DNA from: Corella eumyota
Lineage: Eukaryota; Chordata; Ascidiacea; Phlebobranchia; Corellidae
Direction of reading: 5' to 3'
NCBI GenBank assembly: GCA_963082875.1
Contig: OY720097.1
Coordinates: forward strand, 22,514,501-22,578,500
DNA length: 64,000 nt
In this document: in pieces, positions 51,900 through 63,792 of the stretch
Numbering within the stretch: the stretch's first letter is position 1
Layout: each line of letters starts with the position of its first letter
Position numbers and translations under genes: made by a program
The notes under the pieces: generated by a model
The model's database searches: none
Told to the model about the DNA's origin: nothing
The model's input: only the letters and a program-made list of their open reading frames with translations

Positions 51900-54800
51900 A
51901 ATCTCTAAATATAAACATAACAATAATGATGTCATACCAATGTTTTTGTCTTTAACGGTTCAAGAAATCATGAAAGTTTACTAAACTTTTAAACTCATTG
52001 TCTTGCTTTTAAACAAAAGAATTTTTTTATATTTAGAGTTTAAGAAACCATTTTTTGTGAACTTTCAAACCAAGCATCATATAAAAACAATAATGATGTC
52101 ATAACAATGTTTTTTGTCTTTAACTGTTCAAAAAATCATGACAGTTTAATAAATTTTAAACTGATTGTCTTGCTTTTAAACAAAAGAATTTTTTTATATT
52201 TAGAGTGAAAGAAATCATTTTTTGTGAACTTTCAAACTATGCATCATATAAAAACAATAATGTTGTCATAACAATGTTTTTGTCTTTAACAGTTCAAAAA
52301 ATTATGACATTTCATTAAACTTTTAAACTTATTACTTTTAATTTTTATAAATGGTTTTATATTTAGAATATAAAAAAATAAACATTTTGTCAACTTTTAA
52401 ACCCATACATTATTTAACACAATGATTATTTCTCAAATACATTTTTTGTCTTTAACATTTGAGAAAATTTTGACAGTTTACTAAACTTTTAATCTTATTG
52501 TCTTGCTTTTTAATTTTTATAAATTTTTTTATTTTTAGAGTTAAAGAAATTATTTTTGTGAATTTTCAAACCATGCATCCTATAAAAACAATGATGATGT
52601 CATAACAGTGTTTTTGTCTTTAACAGTTCAAGAAATCATGAAAGTTTACTAAACTTTTAAACTTATTGTCTTGCTTTTTAATTTTTATAAATGTTTTTTT
52701 TTTAGAAATATAGAAATTATTATTTGGTCAATTTTTTAACTTATGCATCATATAATACAATAGTAAAATCTTAAATATATTTTTTGTCTTAAACAGTTCA
52801 AGAAATCATGACAGTTTACTAAACTTTTAATCTTATTGTCTTGCTTTTAATTTTTATATTTAGAAATGAAAAAAAATTTTATTTTGTCAACTTTTAAACC
52901 TTTTCGTTATTATTTTGTTAACTTTAAAATTTTAAACAACATTAAATCATTCAAGTACTTTATTTCTAATTTACATTTTTTGCAACGATTTCAGATACAA
53001 AAGAATAAATATTGTAGAATTTTCCTCCTATAGTTATTACTTACAACTTTAATAACCTTTTAAATTCCTTAAATTTTTTTGTAATTTTAATCACGTACCA
53101 CTCTCTAAATATAAACATAACAATAATGATGTCATACCAATGTTTTTGTCTTTAACAGTTTAAGAAATTATGACAGTTTACTAAACTTTTAAACTAATTG
53201 TCTTGCCTTTAATTAAAGAAATTGTTTTTATATTTAGAGTTAAAAAAAAAATTTGTGAACTTTCAAACTATACATTCTATAAAAACAATGATCATGTTAT
53301 AACAATGTTTTTGTCTTTAGCAGTTCAAGAAATCATGACAGTTTACTAAACTTTTAAACTTATTGTTTTGCCTTTAATTAAAGCGATTGTTTTTATATTT
53401 AAAAATAAAGAAACTAATATTTTTTAAATTTTAAACTGATGCATCATATAAAACAATGGTGAAGTCTTAAATCTGTTTTGTAAATTCAAGCACGTACCAC
53501 TCTCTAAATATAAACATAACAATGATGATGTCACACAAATGTTTTTGTCTTTAACAGTTCAAGAAATCATGACACTCCTTTAAACTTTTAAACTCATTGT
53601 CTTATTTTTAGATAAAGAGATTGTTTTTATATTAAGAAATAAGAAAACTATTATTTTGTCAATTTTTAAACATATGCCTTATATAACACAAAAAACATAA
53701 ATATTTTTTGTGCTCAACAGTTCAAGAAACTATGCTTTTTAACCAAGCCTTTTATTAACTTATCAACAAATAACATAGTTGTTATCGCTAAATAAAACAT
53801 GTATATATGTAATGTTGTAAAAGTATTAACAATACAAACCACTTAATTTAATAACTTAACATTTGGTGGGAATTATTCAATACCGTTTTATGGTTTCGTT
53901 AAAACTTGATACTAATCCAATATTGGTATGAATATTCAATGTTTTTTTTAAATGCCACAAGCTGGTATTTTAGTGGACGAACCGTACTTACTTAAGACTT
54001 ATTTGCTATATACATGGTTGACCTTTCTTTTACAATACCTTGTTAAACTTGCCAATCGTGTTTTTTTATGTAATTAAATATGTTTAAAAGTTTTTTTTAA
54101 ATATAATTTATATTTTTTAAAATCAGTATATTTAATTTAAAAAATATATTTAAAGAAATTATTCGTCTTACAAATGTTAGTTTTTATACACAAAGTTATT
54201 TTATTGAAATATTTGTTTACAAATTTGTAAACATTATCAAAATATTCAACTCAGGTCTTTAAGTTATTATTTATTTAATTTTTAATTAATCCTAAATCAT
54301 AATTTGGCATCGAATGCATATTGTAAATTGCAAATAAATATTTGTTCGTCTAATATTTTAAACTTATGACTTTGGCGACCTTTTAAATCCCTTAAATTTG
54401 TTTGTAATTTTAATCACGTACCACTCTCTAAATATAAACATAACAATAGTGATGTCATAACAATGTTTTTGTCTTTAACAGTTCAAGAAATCAGTTTACT
54501 AAACTTTTAAACTCATGTTTTATTAAGAAAATGTTATATATTTTGAAATAAATAAACAAACATTTTTTAGATTAAACTCATGCATCATAAAAAACAATGG
54601 TTTGTTTTTAAATATGTTTTTGTGTTTAACAGTTCAAGAAATTATGTCAGTTTACTGACTTTTAAACTTATTGTCTTGTTTTTTATTAAAAAGATTGTTT
54701 TCATATTTAGAATATAAATAAATAAACATTTTGTCAATTTTTAAACCCATGCATCATATAACACAATGATGATTCCTTTAATATATTTTTTGTCTTAAAC

Positions 54801-55880
54801 AGTTCAAAAAATCATGACAGTTTACTAAACTTTTAATCTTATTGTCTTGCTTTTAATTTTTATATTTAGAAATAAAAAAAAAATTTATTTTGTCAACTTT
54901 TAAACCTTTTCGTTATTATTTTGTTAACTTTAAAATTTTAAAAAACATTAAATTATTAAAGTATTTATTTTATTTTCAATTTACATTTTTTGCAACGATT
55001 TCAGATACAAAAAATTAAATATTGTAAAATGTTCCTCCTATAGTTGTTACTTACAACTTTAATAAACTTTTATATCTCTTAAATTGTTTGTAACTTTAAT
55101 CACGTATCTCTAAATATAAACATAACATTAATGATGTCATACCAATGTTTTTGTCTTTAACAGTTCAAGAAATCATGAAAGTTTACTAAACTTTTAAACT
55201 CATTGTCTTGCTTTTAAACAAAAGATTTTTTTAAATATAAACATAACATAAATGATGTCACACCAATGTTTTTGTCTTTAACAGTTCAAGAAATCATGAC
55301 AGTTTACTAAACTTTTAAACTTATTGTTTCGCTTTTAAACAAAAGATTTTTTATATTTCGAGTTAAAGAAACCATTTTTTGTAAACTTTTAAACCATGCA
55401 TCATAAAAAACAATGGTTCTGTCTTAAAAATATTTTTGTCTTTAAGAGTTAAAGAAATTAAGACAGTTTATTAAACTTTTAAACTTATTGTTTTGCTTTT
55501 TATTAAGAAAATGTTATATATTTTAAAATAAATAAACAAACATTTTTTTTTAAATTTTAAACTCATGCATCATAAGAAACAATGATTCCGTCTTAAATAT
55601 GCTTTTTTGTCTTTAAAAGTCCAATAAATCATGACAGTTTACTAAACTTTTAATCTTATTGTCTTGCTTTAAATTTTTGTGGATGTTTTTATATTTAGAA
55701 TATAAAAAAATTAATATTTTGTTAACTTTTAAACCTTATGCATTATATTACACAATGAACATAAATATGTTTTTTTTGTGCTTAAAAGTTCAAGAAATAT
55801 TCACATCTTTTCTATTTTTTTCTATTACGCTATTAAGAAAAAGTGTATATAGCCTATATATTAAACCTATATTGTCTTAA
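51900..55880 (+). repeat. 5' flank repeat tract of lectin gene D, about eighteen units
   Basis: Copy of 33950-37960 with small unit gains and losses: for example, an extra AACATAACATAAATGATGTCA unit near 55230-55330 and a shorter stretch near 54150. It ends about 50 bp before the start codon of gene D. Confidence 0.8.
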
Positions 55881-55929
55881 TTTCTCATTTTTTATATTTT
55901 ATCTAAACAACAAACCGATTAGTTACAAA

Positions 55930-58900
55930 ATGAACAAGTTGGTTTTAAGTTTGATAATTTTTAATTTTAATGTTGTAAATGGGCAACAATGGTATACATA
56001 TGACAATGTAGGATATCATTTAAGTTTAACTAAGGTTAACTACACAACAGCAGTGGCAAAATGTTCAGACATGAATTCAACGTTAGCAACTCTTAGGACT
56101 TCAGGAATTCGTGGTTTTATCAACCAAACAGTATATTCAATCGGAGGTATTGATTTTTAATTTTTTTAAATTTCAATTTTATTGTTAGTAGCACAAAACG
56201 TTTAGTTTTGTTGTCCTGATCCGATTTTATTTTCAAAACTTTGCAATCTTCAATAAAAAAAATGTATTCTAAAAATTTTATTATTAGCGAAAAAAGATGT
56301 ATTTAAATTTATTTTAGTTATTTATTACCTAGTTATTAAACGTTTAAACTTTTAGAACAAAATCAATTGTTTTGGCTTGGTCTAACAAGAACAAACTCCT
56401 CTAATGACAATTCCTCTTTTAAGTGGAGCGATAACACAACTTTGCAGAGTAACCAAGCCAACTGGGATGATGGTGAACCTAATAACGTAGAAGAGGGTGA
56501 AATATGTGTTTACATGCAGAAAAATAATACTAAGTGGCAGGATTGGGCATGTAGAAATGTATTAAATTACATTTGCCAACGAGATATACAACCATGTGAG
56601 TAACTTTTAGTTGTAAATATTTTGTTTTTCTTGGTAGTAGATATTTTCTGTTTTTTGTACTTTATATTTAACTACACATTAATAGCATTTACGTAAGGCC
56701 GTGTTGTTAATTACATAATTTTATTTAATTTATATAAACGTTACAGCTCCAACTTTCGTAACTTACGAAAATGTGGAATATCATATAAGCTTGAGTAAAG
56801 TTAACTACACCACAGCACAAGCAAAGTGTGCAGAAATGAACTCAACGTTGGCAACACCCAAGACGTCGGAAATTCGGGGTTTTATTAATCAAACAATATA
56901 TGCTAATGAAGGTAATGATTTTAAAATTTAAATTGTATATTATTTGTTTTATTTTATAAATTCAATTGGGACTTATAAAACACCTGTAATAGTTGGGGTA
57001 GTCTGTTTTTTTGTGTTTTTTTTTCAATAAACAAACGGTGTTTTCGAGCACATTTTTTAAAAAAATGTTTTTTGGTGATTTAACAGAAATCCTATTTCAC
57101 CCACCCAAATATTGTTGATCGACAAATAATCAATTAATATTACATCACAATAGTTGAATTTTTGTCTTGCATCTTCAATGATGCAATCTGTTTTTTTTTA
57201 ATCTGCATACTTTAGCAAAAAAATTAGTTTAAATATGTATTTTATTATTAGTAAAACAAAAGCATTTTATACTTTTATTTAAACATAAATTATTTAATAC
57301 CGATAAGTTTTATTTTTTATATTTTAGGAGAATCTACTTTAAGGTTTCGTATCGGCCTTAAAAAAAAAAAACCATCAAATTCCGATTCCTCTTTTAAATG
57401 GAGCGATCAAATAACTTTGCTGAGTAACCAATCTAACTGGGATGATGGTGAACCTAACGGGGGAAGATTTGAGAATTGTGTTTACATGCAGGCTAATAAT
57501 ACAAAGTGGGGTGATGGATTATGTAAAACAAATTTAAACTATATTTGCCAACGAGATTTACCTTTAAGTAAGTAATTTTATGTTAGTTATAAATTATTTA
57601 CTTTGTTTTATTTTTTTACTTTGTTTTAATTAATTTTTTAACAATTAAAGCTAAAACAAGTTAAGTTTAAATCTTTTTTGCTTTGTAGTCGAAATTTTTA
57701 GTTTTTGAACTTATAGTTTTTAAGATGGTAAAAAAAATAATTTACACTAACTTTTATTTAAGTTGCTTCATCTTACATATTATTTATTTAAGTTAAACTT
57801 TTTAATCAATTACGTACCCTTAATTACTTAATTTTTAATTTACCCCAACATTAAATAAGACTGATCTTAAATTAATGTTACAACGGCCATGCTTAAAAGT
57901 ATTAAAGAAACTTTTTTAGTTTTATTTAACGCTGATCGTTGTAAAGATGTGTTTGTTAACTCGATAGAATGTAAAATAAACATACAACCCTCACTACTTA
58001 ATTCATTAACAGCATAATTTGTAAAACGTTTGTTATTGTACAGTTACAACTATGATCATTATGACTACAACACCCATGAAAACAACTACTATGACAACAA
58101 AACCCATGACAACGACTAACATGACGACAACCCAGAATAAAACAAGCAGCATGAACAAAGACTTAGTTATGACAACACAATCTGATTTAAAAATAACAAC
58201 CAAAGATTCTTCGGTCCAACAATCATTATTTAAGGTTTACATATATATTTGAGAAGTTGTTTATCAATGAATGTAGAAAAGTTTATGTGGGTACATGTTA
58301 GCTTTAAATATTAACATTATTGTTAATGCTGCAACCTTTTAGAACATTCTTTTCATAACAACGTTGACAACTATTGGAAATTTTCTATTTCTTTTTATTC
58401 TTGTCAATTTTTATCTATTTTATAAACGGAAACAGAGTGCACGTAAGTATGATAAATATCTTGATTTATGTTATTAGTTATAAGAATATTTAGTTATCTT
58501 CCACGCTCTTTAAAAATATTTTTATTAAGTGGGATGAAAAAAAAATATAAAATTTTATTCTTTTTTTAGCTAGACTAGAACATGAATACGAAGAAGTTCT
58601 TGCACGTAAGTTATTTCAATTTTTTTATCTTATTTTATTTAACTGAACTGTGACTTGCAAACGCTCTAAATTGTGTAGAAGTGGCTTTACGACATCATTT
58701 CTTTTTATTTAATATATTAATTTTAACACATTTGTAACAGTTTTATTTTCTGTGGATTTTGCAATACTATCTAACTGACCAACACAATCTTATTTTAAAC
58801 AAAATCTTCATCTTGTTTTTTTATACCGCAGTTTATCATTTTTTTAATGTAATTTATTTCACAGTCGAACCACACAATGAAAATGTGGAATTAGTTGCAC

Positions 58901-61900
58901 GTAAGTTTACTTTATTACATTATATTTTATGTTTTAAAACTTAACTGTAGCATGCAAAGGTTTAAAGTTTTGTATGTAACCCGTTCTTCACACATTTTGA
59001 ATTTTTGTTATTGCAAAATATTGTTACTAAAGGCTTATATTATTCTTTTTTTTTAACTTTTAAGATCGTTAATCAATTGTGCTTTAGCAAAAATCAGTTA
59101 TTTTAAATTGGCAATTTTTTATATTATTACCTTAAAACATTCTTATCTACATAATATTTTTACAGCATTATTACAAATTTTTCTTTGTTTAACCACAAAA
59201 CTTTTAAGGGCCATAAAATTCTAATTAGTAAAAAGTATATTAACGACAACATGGTTATTGAACTTTTCTAACTATTGTTAAGGTACAAGGTTAATACTTA
59301 TTTTTTTTTTTAATATTTAATTCAATTTTTAGTCCCGCCGCGTGATAGAAATGTAGAAGCTGTTGCAGGTAAGTTTATTTAAATATGTTATAATGCTACA
59401 CTTAGCTGGAGCTTGTCATAGCTAAACATGTGTATGTGTGCTGTTCTAATATATTTCGGAGTTTTACTTATATAAACTACTTAAAATATTTCAAAGAAAC
59501 TGGTTTTAAGTTAAGTTTGTTTTTGTAAATATTCTGTTTTGCAACCTATGTGCTTTGCACGAAAAGCAATGCATTTAAGGTAGTGGTTTGTTTATATTTA
59601 TTAACTAATCGCAGTTCTATTTTCATGTAAATTTTGGTGCCTAATTACAAAAAAATATTTTGTTTAACATATGACAAAAATTTAAAGTGTTATGTTACCT
59701 TTTAATAAATTAGGTTAGCTAATGTTAAGGTACAAGGTGTTGTTACGAATTTTTGTTCTAAACATTTTTTATTTTGCAGACAGACCAGATGATGGAAACG
59801 ACGACGTTGCGCGTAAGTTCATTTAATATCTTACCTGGTAATAGACTTGGCAACATTGTTTGTGGTGCCTCCCTTTAAACTTTATTTAGTATTTTAATCA
59901 TCTTACACACATTTGTAACAGTTCTATTCTTTACAAATTTTTTATTTACACCTATTTTACCTCTTTAGCCCGCTTTTTATAATTAATTTAAAACTAATTT
60001 TAATCGAGTAGTAATAAACACATAACATTTTTTTATTTACATTTTGTGACTAATATAAACTTAAAGCGACTATTGAGTTGCTCCATTAACCACTTTAAGC
60101 GTTAATGCAATAACCCAGCAGACAGTAGCCCATCTTCCAACATGCTTAAATGCAGTTAATGGCTCCATCTTTTTTCGCTTTGAAGCGATTAATCACTAAA
60201 TAATCGGGTGGTTGTTTATGAATATTCTTATATTCGTATATTCATTTTATTTTGCAGCCGAACGAGATGATGGATATGCAGAAATTGTCGCACGTGAGTT
60301 TATTTTATAATATTTATTAAAAGGAATCCTGTGCTTAACACATAAAAATTACTTGAGTGTCATGCAATTAAAACAATATTAACTACAAAGGTGTTAATGT
60401 GCCTGTCAGATAACTTGCCTATTTATTGTTAGATACAGGCTGTTGTTAATTATTCCTTTTTTAATATAAATGTATTTCATATTACAGATAGATCAAATGA
60501 TGGAACTCCTGATTTTCCACGTAAGTTAATTTTAATATCTCTATCGTTGATAGAGAGAGGATTGTTTACAAATTCCTTTCTTTCTTTTATTTATTATTTA
60601 AATCGTACCACACACACACAAAAAAAATTGTTGATCATAATGTTACGAACTTATATAATGTTAAATAATTACATTGTAAGCGATGTTAAGTGATTACTTA
60701 TAAAAACTATGTTATCTACCTGTTGTAACCAAAATTTAGACTTGTTTAACTAATACAAAAGTATTTGGTGTTTTTACTAATTTTTAATTTGCAGCTACAC
60801 CAGATTATAAACCTGTAGATGCTGTTGCATGTAAGTTTATTTTAATATTTTGTGTTATATTTTAACATGGTAACCTGCAATTAACTTGCTTAACTAGTAC
60901 AAGAGTAACTGGTGTTTTGACTAATTTTTAATTTGCAGCTACACCAGATTATGAACCTGTAGATGCTGTTGCATGTAAGTTTATTTTAATATTTTGTGTT
61001 ATATTTTAACATGGTAACTGAATTTAAACTTGTTTATTTAATCTTACAATAAATGGTGTTAAATAATTCTTATTTTATAGCTGAACCAGTTTATCAACGT
61101 GTAAAATTTAAAGCAGGTAAGTATATTTGAGTATTTTTGTAATATTATTTAACTAAAAAGTTACCTGCCTAACATTTATATTTACAAGCAGTTATGTACT
61201 TAATTGTTTCTGTATTTATATTAAATTGTTGTTTATTTTGCAGCTAAACCAGATTATAAACATGTGAAAGCTGTTGAATGTAAGTTTATTTTAAAAAATT
61301 GTGTTATATTTTATCATGGTAATCTGCAATTAAATTTGCTTAACTAGTACTAGAGTATCTGGTGTTTTTACTAATTTTTATTTTGCAGCAACATCACCAA
61401 ATGATAAACCTGTAGAACCTGTTGCACGTAAGTTTATTCTAATATTTATGTTACAGCATAATATCCTGCATTTAAACTTGCTTAACTAGTACTAGAATAA
61501 CTGGTGTTTTTACTCATTTTTATTTTGCAGTAACACCAGATGATAAATATTTAAAAGCTGTTGAATGTAAGTTTATTATGATATTTTGGGTTAAATTTTA
61601 ACACTATACCCAAAATTTAAAATTGTTTAATTAGTCCTTCAATATAAGGTGTTTACTTATTTTTATTTTACAGCTGAACCAGTCTATCAACGTGTAAAAT
61701 TTAAAGCACGTAAGTTTATTCGAGTATTTTTGTAATATTATTTAACTAAACAGTTACCTGCTTTAACATTTATATTTACAAGCAGTTATGTACTCAATTG
61801 TTTCTGTATTATTTATTAAATTGTTGTTTATTTTGCAGCTAAACCAGATTATAAACATGTAAAAGCTGTTGAATGTAAGTTTATTTTTATAAATTGTGTT

Positions 61901-63339
61901 AAATTTTAACATGGTAACCTGCAATTAAACTTGCTTAACTAGTACTTGAGTATTTGGTGTTTTTACTAATTTTTATTTTGCAGCAACATCACCAAATGAT
62001 AAACCTGTAGAACCTGTTGCACGTAAGTTTATTCTAATATTTATGTTACAGCATAATAGCCTGCATTTAAACTTGCTTAACTAGTACTAGAGTAACTAGT
62101 GTTTCTACTCATTTTTATTTTGCAGTAACATCAGATGATAAACATTTAAAAGCTGTTGAATGTAAGTTTATTATGATATTTTGGGTTAAATTTTAACACT
62201 ATACCCAGAATTTAAACCTGTTCAATTAGTCCTCCAATACAAGGTGTTTACTTATTCTTATTTTACAGCTGAACCAGTCTATCGACGTGTTAAATTTAAA
62301 GCAGGTAAGTTTATTTGAGTATTTTTGTAATATTATTTAACTAAACAGTTACCTGCTTTAACATTTATATTTACAAGCAGTTATGTACTCGATTGTTTCT
62401 GTATTATTTATTAAATTGTTGTTTATTTTGCAGCTAAACCAGATTATAAACATGTAAAAGCTGTTGCATGTAAGTTTATTTAAAAGAAATGTGTTATATT
62501 TTAACATGGTAACCTGCAATTAAATTTGCTTAACTAGTACTTGAGTATTTGGTGTTTTTACTAATTTTTATTTTGCAGCAACATCACCAAATAATAAACC
62601 TGTAGAACCTGTTGCACGTAAGTTTATTCTAATATTTATGTTACAGCATAATATCCTGCATTTAAACTTGCTTAACTAGTACTAGAGTAACTAGTGTTTT
62701 TACTTATTTTTATTTTGCAGCAACACCAGATGATAAACATTTAAAAGCTGTTGAATGTAAGTTTATTATGATATTTTGTGTTAAATTTTAACATTATACC
62801 CAGAATTTAAACTTGTTTAATTAGTCTTTCAATATAGGGTGTTTACTTATTTTTATTTTACAGCTGAACCAGTCTATCGACGTGTGAAACTTAAAGCAGG
62901 TAAGTTTATTTGAGTATTTTTGTAATATTATTTAACTAAACAGTTACCTGTCTTATAAATTGTATTTTCAAGCAGTTCTTACATGCTTTTAGTTGTTTCT
63001 GTATTATTTATTAAATTGTTGTTTATTTTGCAGCTAAACCAGATGATAAACCCGTAGAAGCTGATAAATGTAAGTTTATTTTAATTTTTATTCAACTAAA
63101 CCGTCACTTGCAAAGATTAAATTGTTTTGATAAGCCGTTTTAATAAATTCTTCTGTTTTATTATTGTTAAATATTTTAACTCCGCGACTTTTCAGCTTCA
63201 TTTAATACTTATCTTACTTCTGTTTCTATAGATTTTGTCTTGATATAACTATTTGGCGCACTTTACAAATGGTTTCAAAATAAAATTAATAAATGTTTTA
63301 TTTATTTTTACAGAAACTTTACATGCTTTTTTTAACTGA
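55930..63339 (+). CDS. C-type lectin receptor D: two CTLDs, stalk, membrane span, 22-microexon tail
   Basis: Front exons: 55930-56146 with 56356-56595 (domain 1), 56747-56911 with 57328-57567 (domain 2), 58044-58234 (stalk), 58343-58442 (span); the last exon starts at 63314. Signal peptide MNKLVLSLIIFNFNVVNG. Domain 1 has GEPNN, ICVYM and YICQRD; domain 2 has GEPNG, ENCVYM and YICQRD. Both keep the EPN triplet. The stalk is about 60 residues of MTTT repeats, probably O-glycosylated. The span is FITTLTTIGNFLFLFILVNF, then YKRKQ. After the last microexon (ending T) the last exon begins AA, giving an immediate TAA stop after EADK; after an exon ending G or C it would code xTLHAFFN-stop. Unlike C, every splice site has a good AG/GT, so D looks intact. 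Confidence 0.85.
58570..63069 (+). repeat. Microexon tail of gene D (22 symmetric exons)
   Basis: All are phase 1-1. Starts and products: 58570 PRLEHEYEEVLA; 58865 LEPHNENVELVA; 59333 LPPRDRNVEAVA; 59780 DRPDDGNDDVA (33 nt); 60258 PERDDGYAEIVA; 60488 HRSNDGTPDFP (33 nt); 60795 PTPDYKPVDAVA; 60939 STPDYEPVDAVA; 61081 SEPVYQRVKFKA; 61244 AKPDYKHVKAVE; 61389 STSPNDKPVEPVA (39 nt); 61531 LTPDDKYLKAVE; 61674, 61839, 61984, 62126, 62269, 62434, 62579 and 62721 repeat the previous four types twice; 62864 SEPVYRRVKLKA; 63034 AKPDDKPVEADK. The first two match the first two of gene C. The later ones are Lys-rich, so the tail charge shifts from acidic to mixed along its length. Introns shrink to about 105-135 nt. 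Confidence 0.82.
61081..62863 (+). repeat. Four-exon higher-order repeat, about 594 bp, three copies
   Basis: The exon series EPVYxRV, KPDYKHV, SPNxKPV and xDDKxLK recurs with starts at 61081, 61674, 62269 and (partial) 62864, that is spacings of 593, 595 and 595. Introns are as similar as exons, so whole blocks of DNA were duplicated recently. Confidence 0.92.
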
Positions 63340-63792
63340 AAACAACTTTCAAAAAATAATTTTGTTGGTGATTTTGTTAAGAATGCACATTTAAACTTGC
63401 GTAAAACTCTAATCATTTTGTAAAAAAGATCAACACAATATAAAACTGGATACTTTTAAAAAATATTTTGAATTTTTTTTGTTTTAATTCAAAGCTTTGT
63501 AAAAAGTGGCAATTAATAAAAATAAGACATTAAAATTGTTTTTTATTACATTTTGTTCGTTGATAAATTAGAGTACAAATGGCTTTGATATATATCGTAT
63601 GTAATATTCCTACAAGTTAAAATTTTTTCTTTTCAAATACTAGCTTAATTTAAATATGTTATTGTTTTAAACAAGTTAATTTAATTGTTTATCTCCAAAC
63701 AACTATTAACAAAAAAAAAATTAGTTCTTTAAACCTGAAATTCCTATGTATAAAATGTACATTTAATTATTTTGTTTATTGTATTTTTTTGT

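Larger units (their letters stand above)
48371..57749 (+). repeat. Segmental duplication, copy 2 (3' part of C, spacer, 5' part of D)
   Basis: Partner of 30434-39823. It contains the gene C tail exons from 48373 on, the last exon, the 3' flank module, the flank-repeat tract and the first two lectin domains of gene D. Confidence 0.9.

Noticed and set aside
21656-55880. CRISPR-like or satellite array in the flank tracts
   Set aside because: Units diverge, vary in length, have no repeat/spacer alternation and the genome is animal; they are better described as diverged flank repeats.
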